From: Bacteroidia bacterium
GTDB taxonomy: Bacteria > Bacteroidota > Bacteroidia > J057 > JANWXU01
Assembly (NCBI GenBank): GCA_025057395.1
Contig: JANWXU010000030.1
Location: forward strand, 1-36,856
Direction: 5' to 3'
DNA: 36,856 bases
Shown here piece after piece: positions 1 to 8,119 of this stretch (positions are counted from its first letter, which is position 1; each line of letters opens with the position of its first letter). The notes below the pieces were generated by a model. That model was given only the letters and a program-made list of their open reading frames with translations, searched no databases and was not told where the DNA came from. The position numbers and the translations under genes are program-made.

Positions 1-438
1 AACCAATCGGAATTATACAACAGCTATCCGGCACGCCAAAAAATTTTGTCTTACTTCTTCACCTTTTTTGAGGTTGCTCGAACGGAAAGAACCTTTATTT
101 CTCGTACGCTTCATAAAGATAGAATTGTGGGGGCGTATGCTAAAAAGTTTAAAGAAATAGTTCTTGATATTATTCAGGAAGGAATTGCTACAGAAGATAT
201 CCAAGAAAGATTCTATAGTAGTTACTATCCTGATATCGTCTGGAATTTGCATTATTCTCTGCTTCTTTTTTGGATAAATGATGATTCTGAAAATTTTGTA
301 GAAACCGAGAAAGCAATTGAAATATATTCTAAAGTTCCATTAGAAATAATGGGCCCCAATATATTTGATAGCATTTTTGAAACTATCAAATTTTCGATAA
401 AGCAAATCAACATACCCAAATTGCTTAAACGCTTATAA
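1..438 (+). CDS. TetR-family regulator, C-terminal part (5' truncated by window edge)
   Basis: The reading frame is open from base 1 to the stop at 438, so this is the C-terminal ~145 residues of a longer protein. The visible part is all-helical and looks like the ligand-binding/dimerisation domain of a Bacteroidota-type TetR regulator; the N-terminal helix-turn-helix would lie upstream of the window. A TTG at 46 is an internal codon and not a convincing start. The gene ends 37 bases before the ABC1-kinase gene on the same strand, which suggests co-transcription. From memory, a TetR-type protein next to this kinase family is a recurring pair in Bacteroidota. The family call is moderate because the DNA-binding domain is not visible. 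Confidence 0.6.
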   Translation, partial: NQSELYNSYPARQKILSYFFTFFEVARTERTFISRTLHKDRIVGAYAKKFKEIVLDIIQEGIATEDIQERFYSSYYPDIVWNLHYSLLLFWINDDSENFVETEKAIEIYSKVPLEIMGPNIFDSIFETIKFSIKQINIPKLLKRL

Positions 439-475
439 CATAGAGTTGGTTTCTCTCCCCAAATAAATAGGGCAA

Positions 476-1759
476 ATGGCACAAGACCGAGTTCCTACTA
501 GCAAAATTGAAAGAGCCTCTAAGTTTTTGAAGACAGGCATCAAAATTGGAGGCAACTATGTTAAGCACTATCTTAGTAGTAATAAAGATAAAGCTAGGCT
601 TGAGGAGCAAAATGCTAGGGATATATTTGAGGGTTTTTCAGAGCTAAGAGGTTCTGCGCTGAAGATAGCTCAAATTTTATCCATGGATACAGTCAATTTT
701 TCTCAGGCCTTTACAGAGATAATGCAAAAAGCGCAGTATTCTGTCCCGCCCATGAGTGCTCCTTTGGCAGTACAAGCTTTTACTCGTTCCATGGGCGTAA
801 GCCCCGAAAAGGTGTTTGATAAGTTTGATGCTATGGCCCATAAAGCTGCCTCTATGGGGCAGGTACATGTGGCTTATAAAAATGGAAAAAAGTTAGCAGT
901 AAAAATACAATATCCGGGTGTGGCAGATTCCATCCAATCAGACATAAGAATGGTTAAATCTGTTGCCCCTAAAATAGTAAATGCTTCTTTACAGGAGCTT
1001 AATCCTTTTTTTGAAGAAATTGAGGCCCGGCTTTTAGAAGAAGCAGATTACCGAAAGGAGCTACAAAACTCTTTAGCATTCAAAGAGAAATGTTCCTGTT
1101 TGCCAGGTATTATCTTTCCAGAGTATTATCCCGAGCTTTCCTCTGACAAGGTAATTACTATGGAGTGGTTGGAAGGCTTACACCTTCGAGAGTTCCTTTC
1201 CACTAACCCAAGTGCTGAACTTAGGCATCAAGTAGCTAAGCATATTTGGGACTTCTATGAATTTCAGATCCATGAGCTAAAGGCCGTAAACGCAGACCCC
1301 CATCCTGGTAATTTCCTATTTCGTGATGATGGAACGGTAGGTGTGCTTGATTTTGGCTGCACAAAAGTTTTGAGTCCGGAGCTTTATCAAAATTATTTTA
1401 CTCTTGCCGAGCCCGACTTATTTGAAGATACGGAGCGGGCAGAACTAGTTTTATTGAAATTAGAAATTTTACGAGAAAGTGATACCCCTGATAAAAGAAA
1501 GCACCTATTGGGTTTATTTCGTGAATTAATTACTCTTATTGCTACTCCTTATCATCAGGGTAGGTTTTATTTTAATGATGATGCTTTTTATGAGAAGCTT
1601 AACCGTGTAGGAACGGAAATTAGTAAGTTGAGGGAAATACGCGGTAGTAAAGACTTTTTATTTATTAATCGTACTTATTACGGGCTGTATTCTCTATTTC
1701 AGCAGCTGGATGTTGAGCTCGAAACAGCTTGTAAGTATCGAGATTTTTTAAAGAAATAG
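476..1759 (+). CDS. ABC1/AarF/UbiB-family atypical kinase-like protein
   Basis: 427 residues, ATG start. The ABC1 (UbiB/COQ8-like) fold is shown by an alanine-rich nucleotide loop KAASMGQVH (residues 123-131), the lysine in VKIQYPGV (K143), the catalytic-loop-like NADPHPGN (D274, N279) and the metal-binding LDFG (D292). The family's KxGQ motif is present as KIAQ (residues 63-66), with alanine for glycine. Members are atypical ATPases/kinases linked to isoprenoid-quinone or lipid metabolism. Unlike UbiB, no C-terminal transmembrane helices are evident, so it is probably cytosolic or peripheral. It follows the TetR-type gene closely and is followed by a long terminator hairpin. The family assignment is strong; the substrate is unknown. 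Confidence 0.88.
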   Translation: MAQDRVPTSKIERASKFLKTGIKIGGNYVKHYLSSNKDKARLEEQNARDIFEGFSELRGSALKIAQILSMDTVNFSQAFTEIMQKAQYSVPPMSAPLAVQAFTRSMGVSPEKVFDKFDAMAHKAASMGQVHVAYKNGKKLAVKIQYPGVADSIQSDIRMVKSVAPKIVNASLQELNPFFEEIEARLLEEADYRKELQNSLAFKEKCSCLPGIIFPEYYPELSSDKVITMEWLEGLHLREFLSTNPSAELRHQVAKHIWDFYEFQIHELKAVNADPHPGNFLFRDDGTVGVLDFGCTKVLSPELYQNYFTLAEPDLFEDTERAELVLLKLEILRESDTPDKRKHLLGLFRELITLIATPYHQGRFYFNDDAFYEKLNRVGTEISKLREIRGSKDFLFINRTYYGLYSLFQQLDVELETACKYRDFLKK

Positions 1760-1763
1760 GGTT

Positions 1764-1831
1764 AGCTCTACTCCTTAGAAGTACTATACGTGAGGTACCA
1801 TGTAAAGAGTGTAAGGGGTAGAGCTTTTTAA
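1764..1831 (+). terminator. Terminator after the ABC1 kinase gene
   Basis: A 14-bp stem (AGCTCTACTCCTTA at 1764-1777 with TAAGGGGTAGAGCT at 1812-1825, one G-T pair) encloses a 34-base loop and is followed by TTTTTAAAT. The U-run is on the plus strand, so it serves the kinase gene; the convergent nfu gene ends just beyond, at 1848. Confidence 0.7.
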
Positions 1832-1847
1832 ATATATTATATTTCGG

Positions 1848-2396
1848 CTAAATAGCTTCTACAGCTTTTACGTGCTCGGGAAATAAGCGTATCAGAAGGC
1901 TTTGGATCCCGTGTTTTAAAGTCATGGATGAGGAAGGACATCCTGAGCAGCTTCCTCTCAATTTGAGTTTAACTATGCCATCGTCAAATCCTTCATAAAT
2001 TATATCGCCTCCGTCCATTGCTACTGCAGGGCGTACTTGTTCTTCAATAACCTGTATAATCTTTTGCTCGATATCGCTTGTACCCAAAAACTTAGGTGTT
2101 ACTTGTACGTTTTCTAATACTGGTAAACCCGCTTCGAAAAACTTTTGTATTTCCGCCTTAATAACCGGAATCACGTCATTCCATTGTGCATTATCATCTT
2201 TAGTAAGGGTTATAAAATTACGGCCAATAAAAACTCCTTGAGTAAAAGGGTAGCGGTATAGACGCTCAGCCAGTTGGGAGTTGCCTTTTGCACTTTCAGC
2301 ATCTGGAAAATCAGCTACTCCCTCCTCTAAAATGATTTCGTCTAATACAAATTTCAAACTCGATGGATTGGGTGTTAGTTCAGTGTAGATAAACAT
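1848..2396 (-). CDS. Nfu-type iron-sulfur cluster carrier (NifU C-terminal family)
   Basis: 182 residues, ATG start. Residues 1-85 match the Nfu N-terminal domain, beginning with the typical TPNPSSLKF stretch (residues 8-16). Residues 108-180 form the NifU C-terminal domain with the CxxC motif GSCSGCPSS (C150, C153), which bridges a labile [4Fe-4S] cluster between two monomers for delivery to apo-proteins. The length and two-domain order match bacterial and mitochondrial NFU1-type carriers rather than NfuA, which has an A-type N-terminal domain. The gene is monocistronic and convergent with the kinase gene. Complex I, encoded in part in this window, is one likely type of client; that link is inferred. 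Confidence 0.9.
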   Translation of the reverse strand: MFIYTELTPNPSSLKFVLDEIILEEGVADFPDAESAKGNSQLAERLYRYPFTQGVFIGRNFITLTKDDNAQWNDVIPVIKAEIQKFFEAGLPVLENVQVTPKFLGTSDIEQKIIQVIEEQVRPAVAMDGGDIIYEGFDDGIVKLKLRGSCSGCPSSSMTLKHGIQSLLIRLFPEHVKAVEAI

Positions 2397-2812
2397 AGTA
2401 TTTTAATATTGTGATTACTCAATCAAACAATCGATGGAGAAAAAAAGTTTTGTGGGCTATAACAATGAAGAGTAGTTAACACTAACAAAAACATCTTCCT
2501 AAGCTATAGAAGCTTGCGATTTATCTGCCCAAGGTAGTACATAAAAAATTAAATATTTCATTGCGCTCCCCTACAATTCCCAAATCTAGCTCCCATTCTC
2601 TAAATTAAATTATTGAGCTGAAGTAAAGTTTAGTAGTTTGCATTTGTAAAAGAATGAGTTGTGAAATATATGGTATTAGATGCTCTTAGCTAAGAAAGTG
2701 CAATTTAGGGAACTATAAGAATAAAAAAAATTCTTTTTTGTATTTTGTATAAAGAAAACTTTTGTTATATAGGATAAAAGAAGTATATTAATCTATCACG
2801 TAGAAGTAAGTA
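2397..2812. other. 416-base divergent intergenic region, no gene recognised
   Basis: The region lies between the divergent nfu and TPR genes. All frames are short or broken. CAAATCTA at 2581-2588 reads TAGATTTG on the minus strand and fits the -7 consensus TAnnTTTG, but it is about 190 bases from the nfu start and has no clear -33 partner. No strong hairpin, tRNA or riboswitch fold is evident by eye. Confidence 0.5.
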
Positions 2813-3637
2813 ATGCGCGTCTTAACGTTTTTTCTACTTCTAGTAAGTATACTACAACAAGAAGTAGGAGCCCAAAGTTTAACTCCTAGAGCTGCTCATC
2901 ATTATGATTTGGGAATTGAGAAATTCAAAAAAGAAGATTATTGGGGCGCTCTAGCAGAATATGACACTGTAATTATGCTTTCTCCTAATGAGCCTGATGC
3001 ATATTTTAATAGGGGGCTAGTGAAAAGAAAAATAGGGGATATTAAAGGAGCGATTGCAGATTACTCCCAAGCTCTAAAATTAAATCCTTATGATGCGGCA
3101 GCTTATTATAATCGGGCTTTTCTTAAGCAAATGTTAGGGCAGACGCATGCTGCTATTGAAGACTACACGTTGGCTATAAAATACAACCCTAATGATGCGG
3201 ATGCTTATTTGAATCGTGGAGAGGCTAGAACGAAATTACTAGATTATCGCAATGCTATTCTTGATTTTACCAGAGCAATACAGCTAAAGCCAGACTACTA
3301 TCAGGCTTTTTATAACCGTGCTAATGCTAAAAGAGATGCTTTGGACCACCATGGTGCTCTACAAGATTATAATAAGTCGCTTGAAATTAACCCCCAATTT
3401 ACTGCTGCTTTAGTCAATCGTGCTCTTACTTATACAAGAATGAGTCGATTTACCGAAGCCCTTGCCGACTACACTAGAGCTATAGAGATAAATCCTTACG
3501 ATGGAGAGGCTTTCTTTTATAGAGCACAAACTAAAATTAAAATGGGAGATAAAAATGGTGCTTGTGACGATATGTACAGTGCAATTGAAGTAGGTTATGA
3601 CAAAGCTTTTACAGACTTCCAAAAGCTTTGTCAATAA
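2813..3637 (+). CDS. Periplasmic/secreted TPR-repeat protein
   Basis: 274 residues. An N-terminal signal peptide (hydrophobic residues 3-16, ending at VGAQ, about residue 21) is followed by about seven consecutive 34-residue tetratricopeptide repeats (residues ~26-262), with the expected spaced G/A/Y pattern such as AYFNRGLVKRKIGDIKGAI. Nothing but TPRs is present, so this is a protein-interaction scaffold acting outside the cytoplasm, with no catalytic role visible. The next gene starts 50 bases downstream on the same strand, and both proteins carry export signals, so a shared transcript is possible. The partner protein is unknown. Confidence 0.85.
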   Translation: MRVLTFFLLLVSILQQEVGAQSLTPRAAHHYDLGIEKFKKEDYWGALAEYDTVIMLSPNEPDAYFNRGLVKRKIGDIKGAIADYSQALKLNPYDAAAYYNRAFLKQMLGQTHAAIEDYTLAIKYNPNDADAYLNRGEARTKLLDYRNAILDFTRAIQLKPDYYQAFYNRANAKRDALDHHGALQDYNKSLEINPQFTAALVNRALTYTRMSRFTEALADYTRAIEINPYDGEAFFYRAQTKIKMGDKNGACDDMYSAIEVGYDKAFTDFQKLCQ

Positions 3638-3687
3638 GCTTGAAAATTTTTATTTAATTTTATTGGGTATGAAGTAGTAAGTTTTGT

Positions 3688-4887
3688 ATGGTTATGAAAT
3701 ATTTTAACAAACTATTGATTCAACTTTTTTTATTGGTTTATGCTGCTATAAGCTGTCAGGGCCAGCTATATGAAGTAAGTGGACCGTTTCGAGTAGGAGA
3801 GAAAGAATTTTCTTTTACAGACGCTACTCTTCCTAGTGGAAATCAAAGAATTACAGGAAGAATTTTTTTTCCTGCTCATGCAGCTAATACCAATGAATTA
3901 GCAAATGATACTTTTCCGGTAGTTGCTTTTGGGCATGGTTTTAATATTAGCTATTTGAGTTATCGTAATATTTATCGCCATCTTGCTTCTTGGGGCTATG
4001 TTGTGATTTCTCCTGATGTTCAAAATGGAATCAATGTTAATCATCGAATTTTTGCCCAGCAATTAGCCGCCTGCATAAAATATCTTAAAAAAGAGGGCCA
4101 AACTGCTGGTTCTTTTTACTTTCAAAAAATAGCATCTACCAGCGCATGTATGGGGCATTCGATGGGGGGAGGAAGTAGCTTTCTAGTTGCTTCCGTTTTT
4201 GATAGTGTAACGGCATTAGTAGGGTTGGCGCCCGCAGAAACCAATCCTTCCGCAGTGGAGGTACTAAAGAGTAATTCAGTGCCGATTCTAATTATTAGTG
4301 GTAGTTCTGATAATACTACTCCCGAAAGTCAGCACCAAGCACCTATGTATAGTGCTTCTCCCGCCTCGAAGCTATGGATTAGTTTACGAGGAGGAGCTCA
4401 CTGTAAATTTACGGATGGACCTACTATTTGCGACTTAGTATCTTCCCCTGGAACTATTAGTCGAGAGGAGCAGCTTACTCTTACTAGGAAATATATAACT
4501 CCATTTCTAGGCTATTATTTAAAAAATATTTCGGACGCAAAGACCTATATTTGTGGTGATTCTATTTTAGCAGATAGCGCTTCTGGCCGTTTACAATTTT
4601 TTACTAATATTTCTTGCACACCGCCTACTCACACCTTTGCTAACGAATTGACTAACTCTTTTATATCCTGCTATCCTACTATCTTTACAAATAAATTTGT
4701 AGTACAAGTTAGAGAGGACGGCATTTTTAGAATTTTTAATAGTAAGGGTAAGCAATTATTTGAAAGTTTTTTAGTTGGGACTGGAAATTATTACTTTAAC
4801 TTAGATGATAGCGAAGAAGGACTCTTGATCTGGTACTTTCAGAGTTCTAACAAAGTGACTCAGGGTAAGCTTATTAAGATGAATTAG
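3688..4887 (+). CDS. Secreted alpha/beta hydrolase, PETase/cutinase-like (dienelactone hydrolase superfamily), with T9SS tail
   Basis: 399 residues. A signal sequence covers residues ~1-25; the AISC at its end could be a weak lipobox. The hydrolase domain spans ~30-280. The nucleophile elbow is MGHSMGGGS (Ser158), the acid lies in ISGSSDN (Asp208) and the base in RGGAHCKF (His238). The nucleophile motif, triad spacing and the AP-(W/A) loop before the acid strand resemble PETase/cutinase-type polyester hydrolases. The tryptophan seen in PETase APW is alanine here (LAPAETN). Residues ~320-399 look like a type A T9SS sorting domain (YPTIF...IFNSKGK...GLLIWYF...KLIKMN), implying export to the surface or medium. 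The natural substrate is unknown: ester, polyester or lipid. It ends 4 bases before the convergent DUF4476 gene. Confidence 0.78.
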   Translation: MVMKYFNKLLIQLFLLVYAAISCQGQLYEVSGPFRVGEKEFSFTDATLPSGNQRITGRIFFPAHAANTNELANDTFPVVAFGHGFNISYLSYRNIYRHLASWGYVVISPDVQNGINVNHRIFAQQLAACIKYLKKEGQTAGSFYFQKIASTSACMGHSMGGGSSFLVASVFDSVTALVGLAPAETNPSAVEVLKSNSVPILIISGSSDNTTPESQHQAPMYSASPASKLWISLRGGAHCKFTDGPTICDLVSSPGTISREEQLTLTRKYITPFLGYYLKNISDAKTYICGDSILADSASGRLQFFTNISCTPPTHTFANELTNSFISCYPTIFTNKFVVQVREDGIFRIFNSKGKQLFESFLVGTGNYYFNLDDSEEGLLIWYFQSSNKVTQGKLIKMN

Positions 4888-4891
4888 TTTT

Positions 4892-5506
4892 TTAATACCC
4901 TTGAGCAATATGGAGCGCTAAAAATTCTTGGAGTTCTGCAATACTCTCTGGGTATTGAAGGGCTTCATTTACAATAGAATAATTAGTTTTATCGAAGGTA
5001 AAAGCAAAAGCAAATTTTGCAATTTCCAGTCGACTGCTCTCAAAAGAGAACTGTAGCATAATGTCACGCACTTGGGCACTACTAACACAGTGATTACCAA
5101 TGATTTCTTTAGCAAGTGCTATGCGGCTAGATTCAAAGGAACGAGAAGTGAGCGCAAACATAGCCTCCTCGAATTGATGTGGAGTGAGGGTGGGATAAGA
5201 ACATTGGCGGTAGGACAAAGCAGGGGGAGGAAAGCAGGGTATAATTACTCTTTTGGTTTCCCAATGACCCGGTATCCAAATTTTTCTGTTACAGCTTCTG
5301 TCTACTATCCAGTGTCCTGCTATCCAAATTTTTTCCTCTTTATAGCAGGAAGAGGGGGTAAAAAACGTTTCTTGGGGCTGGCGTGGTTTATGAAATGAGG
5401 CTGCGGTGTGCTGTGCTTTACTTAGAAAGGGCAGCTGTAGCATCAAAAGCAAGGTAATTATTTGCGAGTACATGGGGCTCCAAGCAGGTTTCTTGAACAT
5501 TGGCAT
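4892..5506 (-). CDS. DUF4476 secreted protein with WxxGHW repeats
   Basis: 204 residues from the ATG at 5506; a TTG seven codons upstream is a poor alternative and a further ATG lies two codons downstream. A signal peptide (hydrophobic LLLMLQLPFL ending SKAQ) comes first. Two short aromatic repeats follow, WIAGHW and WIPGHW, about 17 residues apart and of the YxWxxGHW type. The C-terminal ~90 residues carry the DUF4476 pattern of two related helical units, with MTPHQF-like PHQFEEAMFAL, SFESSRIALAKEII and SFESSRLEIAKFAF. DUF4476 is common in Bacteroidota exported proteins and has no assigned function. The gene is divergent from pdhA. Confidence 0.75.
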   Translation of the reverse strand: MPMFKKPAWSPMYSQIITLLLMLQLPFLSKAQHTAASFHKPRQPQETFFTPSSCYKEEKIWIAGHWIVDRSCNRKIWIPGHWETKRVIIPCFPPPALSYRQCSYPTLTPHQFEEAMFALTSRSFESSRIALAKEIIGNHCVSSAQVRDIMLQFSFESSRLEIAKFAFAFTFDKTNYSIVNEALQYPESIAELQEFLALHIAQGY

Positions 5507-5588
5507 AGCTTTGACTGGTAATTTCAAAACAACTTGAGCAGTGCTAAAAATATGCCAAATTGGGGTTTTAAGGTAATTAAATTGTAGT

Positions 5589-5616
5589 TTGTTATGGATT
5601 TCTATATATATTTTTG
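5589..5616 (+). promoter_or_regulatory. Candidate promoter for pdhA (distal)
   Basis: TATTTTTG at 5609-5616 fits the Bacteroidota -7 consensus TAnnTTTG, with TTG at 5589-5591 as a -33 element 17 bases upstream (slightly short spacing). It is about 165 bases before the pdhA start. Confidence 0.35.
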
Positions 5617-5688
5617 TAATATGGAGATTATCAATAAGTTATGCTATTGAGAAAAAATGAAGTCGAATAGATTAGATGGAAGTAAACC

Positions 5689-5696
5689 TAATTTTG
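5689..5696 (+). promoter_or_regulatory. Candidate -7 element for pdhA (proximal)
   Basis: TAATTTTG matches TAnnTTTG exactly, 83 bases before the ATG at 5780. No TTG is seen at the expected -33 position, so support is the -7 match and location only. Confidence 0.35.
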
Positions 5697-5779
5697 CAAA
5701 AGGTTAAAATAAATTTTCTATTAATCTGAATTTTTAGATATATTGCTTAATATTAGTTAAATAATACAATCCATAAAAA

Positions 5780-6808
5780 ATGGGAAAGACTAAAGCAAAA
5801 GAAAGTGAAGTAATTGCTGCCAAAATATATTCGAAGGAGCAGGTTTTAAAGTGGTACGAAGAGATGCTTCTAATTCGTCGTTTTGAAGAGAAGGCAGGAC
5901 AAGTTTATGGGCAGGGCAAAATTCGGGGTTTTTGTCATTTATATATTGGTCAGGAAGCGGTAGCTGTAGGGGTAGAAAGTGCAATTCGCCCTGATGACTA
6001 TGTAATTACTGCTTATCGCGATCATGGGAATGCCTTAGCAAGAGGGGTCTCTGCCAGAGCTTGTATGGCCGAACTGTATGGCAAGGTAACAGGGTGTACC
6101 AAGGGTAAGGGAGGTTCTATGCACTTTTTCTCTAAGGAGCATAATTTTTTAGGGGGACACGGCATTGTGGGCTCTCAAATTGGCTTAGGGGCAGGTATTG
6201 CTTTTGCTTGTAAATATAGGAAGGAGGATAAAATATGCATATGTCTCTTTGGAGATGGTGCTGCAAGGCAAGGTATTTTGCACGAGTGTTTTAACTTAGC
6301 TATGTTTTGGAAATTACCTGTAGTCTATATTTGTGAGAATAATAAATATGCAATGGGAACTTCGGTCGAGCGAAGTTCAAATGTAACGGATATTTATCAA
6401 TTAGGGGCTGCTTACCATATGCCCTCCGAGCAAGTAAATGGGATGGATGTAATTAGTGTTTATGAAAGAGTAAAAGCGGCTGCCGACTATGTACGGGCGG
6501 GTAACGGACCAATTTTTCTAGAAATAGTAACTTATCGTTATAAAGGGCACTCTATGTCGGACCCTGGCAAGTATAGAACCAAAGAAGAAGTTGCAGCTTA
6601 CCAGGATCAGGATCCTATTCTAAAGTTGAAAGCTTACATGTTTGAAAGTAACTATGGTTTCACGGAGGAAGATTTTGATGCAATTGATGAGCGGGTAAAA
6701 GAAGTGGTAAGAGACGCTGTAGAGTTTGCTGAAAAAAGCCCCTACCCCGATCCCTCCGAAATATATACTGATGTGTATGTAGGAGATTATCCTTTTATTG
6801 TTGATTAA
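5780..6808 (+). CDS. pdhA: Pyruvate dehydrogenase E1 component, alpha subunit
   Basis: 342 residues, the usual length. E1 alpha binds thiamine diphosphate and, with E1 beta, decarboxylates pyruvate and transfers acetyl to E2 lipoyl groups. The sequence shows FCHLYIGQEAVAVG near the N-terminus, the substrate-channel TAYRDHGNALARG, KGKGGSMHFF, the ThDP/Mg motif GDGAA...NN (G158-G160 to N187-N188), and the loop YRYKGHSMSDPGKYRT. These features favour pyruvate over branched-chain E1. No E1 beta or E2 gene is adjacent: the gene stands alone between a divergent gene and a bidirectional hairpin. An E2 gene lies 5.5 kb away on the other strand. Confidence 0.93.
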   Translation: MGKTKAKESEVIAAKIYSKEQVLKWYEEMLLIRRFEEKAGQVYGQGKIRGFCHLYIGQEAVAVGVESAIRPDDYVITAYRDHGNALARGVSARACMAELYGKVTGCTKGKGGSMHFFSKEHNFLGGHGIVGSQIGLGAGIAFACKYRKEDKICICLFGDGAARQGILHECFNLAMFWKLPVVYICENNKYAMGTSVERSSNVTDIYQLGAAYHMPSEQVNGMDVISVYERVKAAADYVRAGNGPIFLEIVTYRYKGHSMSDPGKYRTKEEVAAYQDQDPILKLKAYMFESNYGFTEEDFDAIDERVKEVVRDAVEFAEKSPYPDPSEIYTDVYVGDYPFIVD

Positions 6809-6828
6809 TAATTAAAATAGTATTAAGG

Positions 6829-6876
6829 AAAGCACGAGCCTGGGTTTTTGGCTTTCTAAAAGCTCGTGCTTTTTAT
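6829..6876 (+). terminator. Terminator shared by pdhA and the convergent permease gene
   Basis: A perfect 11-bp stem (AAAGCACGAGC at 6829-6839 with GCTCGTGCTTT at 6862-6872) has a 22-base loop and a plus-strand T-run (TTTTTATTTT). It abuts the permease stop codon at 6873-6875, so it probably also stops minus-strand transcription, though the minus side has a poorer U-run. Confidence 0.75.
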
Positions 6877-8099
6877 TTTGCTAAAGATTGGGTGATGGGT
6901 TGTTTAGCAGCATGGATACAAGGATAAATACTTGAAAGAATACATAAACTAATAACAGTAAGTCCTACAAGGAAAATGTCTAGGGCTTGTAGTTCTACAG
7001 GGAAATAGTCAATAATAAAAGACTCGCCTCCTTTAATGCGAAAGATTCCGAATTGAGCTTGTAGGAAAGTAAGGAAAATACCTAGTGCTAAGCCGCTGCT
7101 CCCGCCATAAATTCCAACATAGAGCCCTAAAGCTAAGAATATTTGGGCAATTTTACCAGGTGTAGCACCCATCGAACGTAAGATACCAATATCTTTGCGT
7201 TTTTCTAAAACGATTATTGTAAGGCTGCTAACAATATTGCTAGCTATAAGGAGCAAAATAAGTGTAATTACCCCAAATCCAATTTTTTTTTCATTTTTCA
7301 TTAGTTCGTACAAAGTTTGATGTTGTTCATACCATGTTAGAATGGCAAAGCTAGAACCTAACTTTTGCTCAAGAATTTTTTTGACTTTTTCTGCTCTGTG
7401 AGGAGAACTTACGGCTAGTTCGAATGCTGAAATTGCATCTTGTACTTCAAATAGTTGACGTGCATTTTCAATATTTATTAAAACAATTTGCTCATCGTAT
7501 TCTTTTTGCATGCTGAAGATTCCTGCTGGGTAGACTTCTAATTGGCGAATCGTCTCTTCAGCAATAGGGGATAGATTCTTTTTTTCAGGCACTGTGAAAA
7601 GCTGCATAGGGTTTTCCCATAGGCTAGGCGTAGCATTTACAAAATAGGCTACTCCTGTTCCCATTACTATAGTGGGGGGGGTCTTTTGAAGTATAAACTC
7701 CCCTGCTTGTAGTAGCCTTTTAATTTCACTTACCTTTTCAAACTCTCTTCCTACCCCCTTTAGCTCAATAACATGCTGTTTGTCTTTATTTTTTAATATT
7801 GCCTTTCCTTCGAGGATTGGAACAATAGCGTTAATTCCGGGGGTAGATCTTATTTTTTGTATTAGTTCTGGTGTAGGAACAAAATATTTTCCTTTGCGGG
7901 GAGTAATTCGCAGGTCGGCGTCAAAATCCTCAAACATATCTCGTACAAGCGTATGAAAACCATTAAAAACAGAAAGTACAAAGATAAGAGCCGCTGTACC
8001 CAATGCGATTCCTACTATTGAGATGGTTATAATAATATTGATAGCTGCAGGCAGGCTTTTGGAAAGAAGGTACCGGCGAGCAAGTAGGAAAATAAGCAT
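6873..8099 (-). CDS. ABC transporter permease, LolC/LolE (FtsX/MacB) type
   Basis: 408 residues. There is one N-terminal membrane segment (residues ~20-48), a large extracytoplasmic MacB_PCD-like domain (~50-260) and three C-terminal segments forming the FtsX domain (~275-400). The conserved cytoplasmic stretch EKRKDIGILRSMGATPGKI lies between the second and third segments. LolC/E proteins, with a LolD ATPase, extract outer-membrane lipoproteins from the inner membrane. No LolD gene is next to it. It lies 20 bases downstream of rbfA on the same strand, so they are probably one transcript. Lipoprotein release is inferred from the family; other FtsX-type exporters remain possible. Confidence 0.85.
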   Translation of the reverse strand: MLIFLLARRYLLSKSLPAAINIIITISIVGIALGTAALIFVLSVFNGFHTLVRDMFEDFDADLRITPRKGKYFVPTPELIQKIRSTPGINAIVPILEGKAILKNKDKQHVIELKGVGREFEKVSEIKRLLQAGEFILQKTPPTIVMGTGVAYFVNATPSLWENPMQLFTVPEKKNLSPIAEETIRQLEVYPAGIFSMQKEYDEQIVLINIENARQLFEVQDAISAFELAVSSPHRAEKVKKILEQKLGSSFAILTWYEQHQTLYELMKNEKKIGFGVITLILLLIASNIVSSLTIIVLEKRKDIGILRSMGATPGKIAQIFLALGLYVGIYGGSSGLALGIFLTFLQAQFGIFRIKGGESFIIDYFPVELQALDIFLVGLTVISLCILSSIYPCIHAAKQPITQSLAK

Positions 8100-8119
8100 G
8101 AAAAGGGGAAGTTGCTTTA

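Noticed and set aside
2717-2740. AAGAAT/TTCTT hairpin with a T-run upstream of the TPR gene
   Set aside because: Only five base pairs around an A-run, with no gene ending there; it is expected by chance in AT-rich DNA.
5072-5398. A 108-codon plus-strand frame inside the DUF4476 gene
   Set aside because: It is antisense to a better-supported gene with a signal peptide and DUF4476 pattern, and its translation has no domain character.
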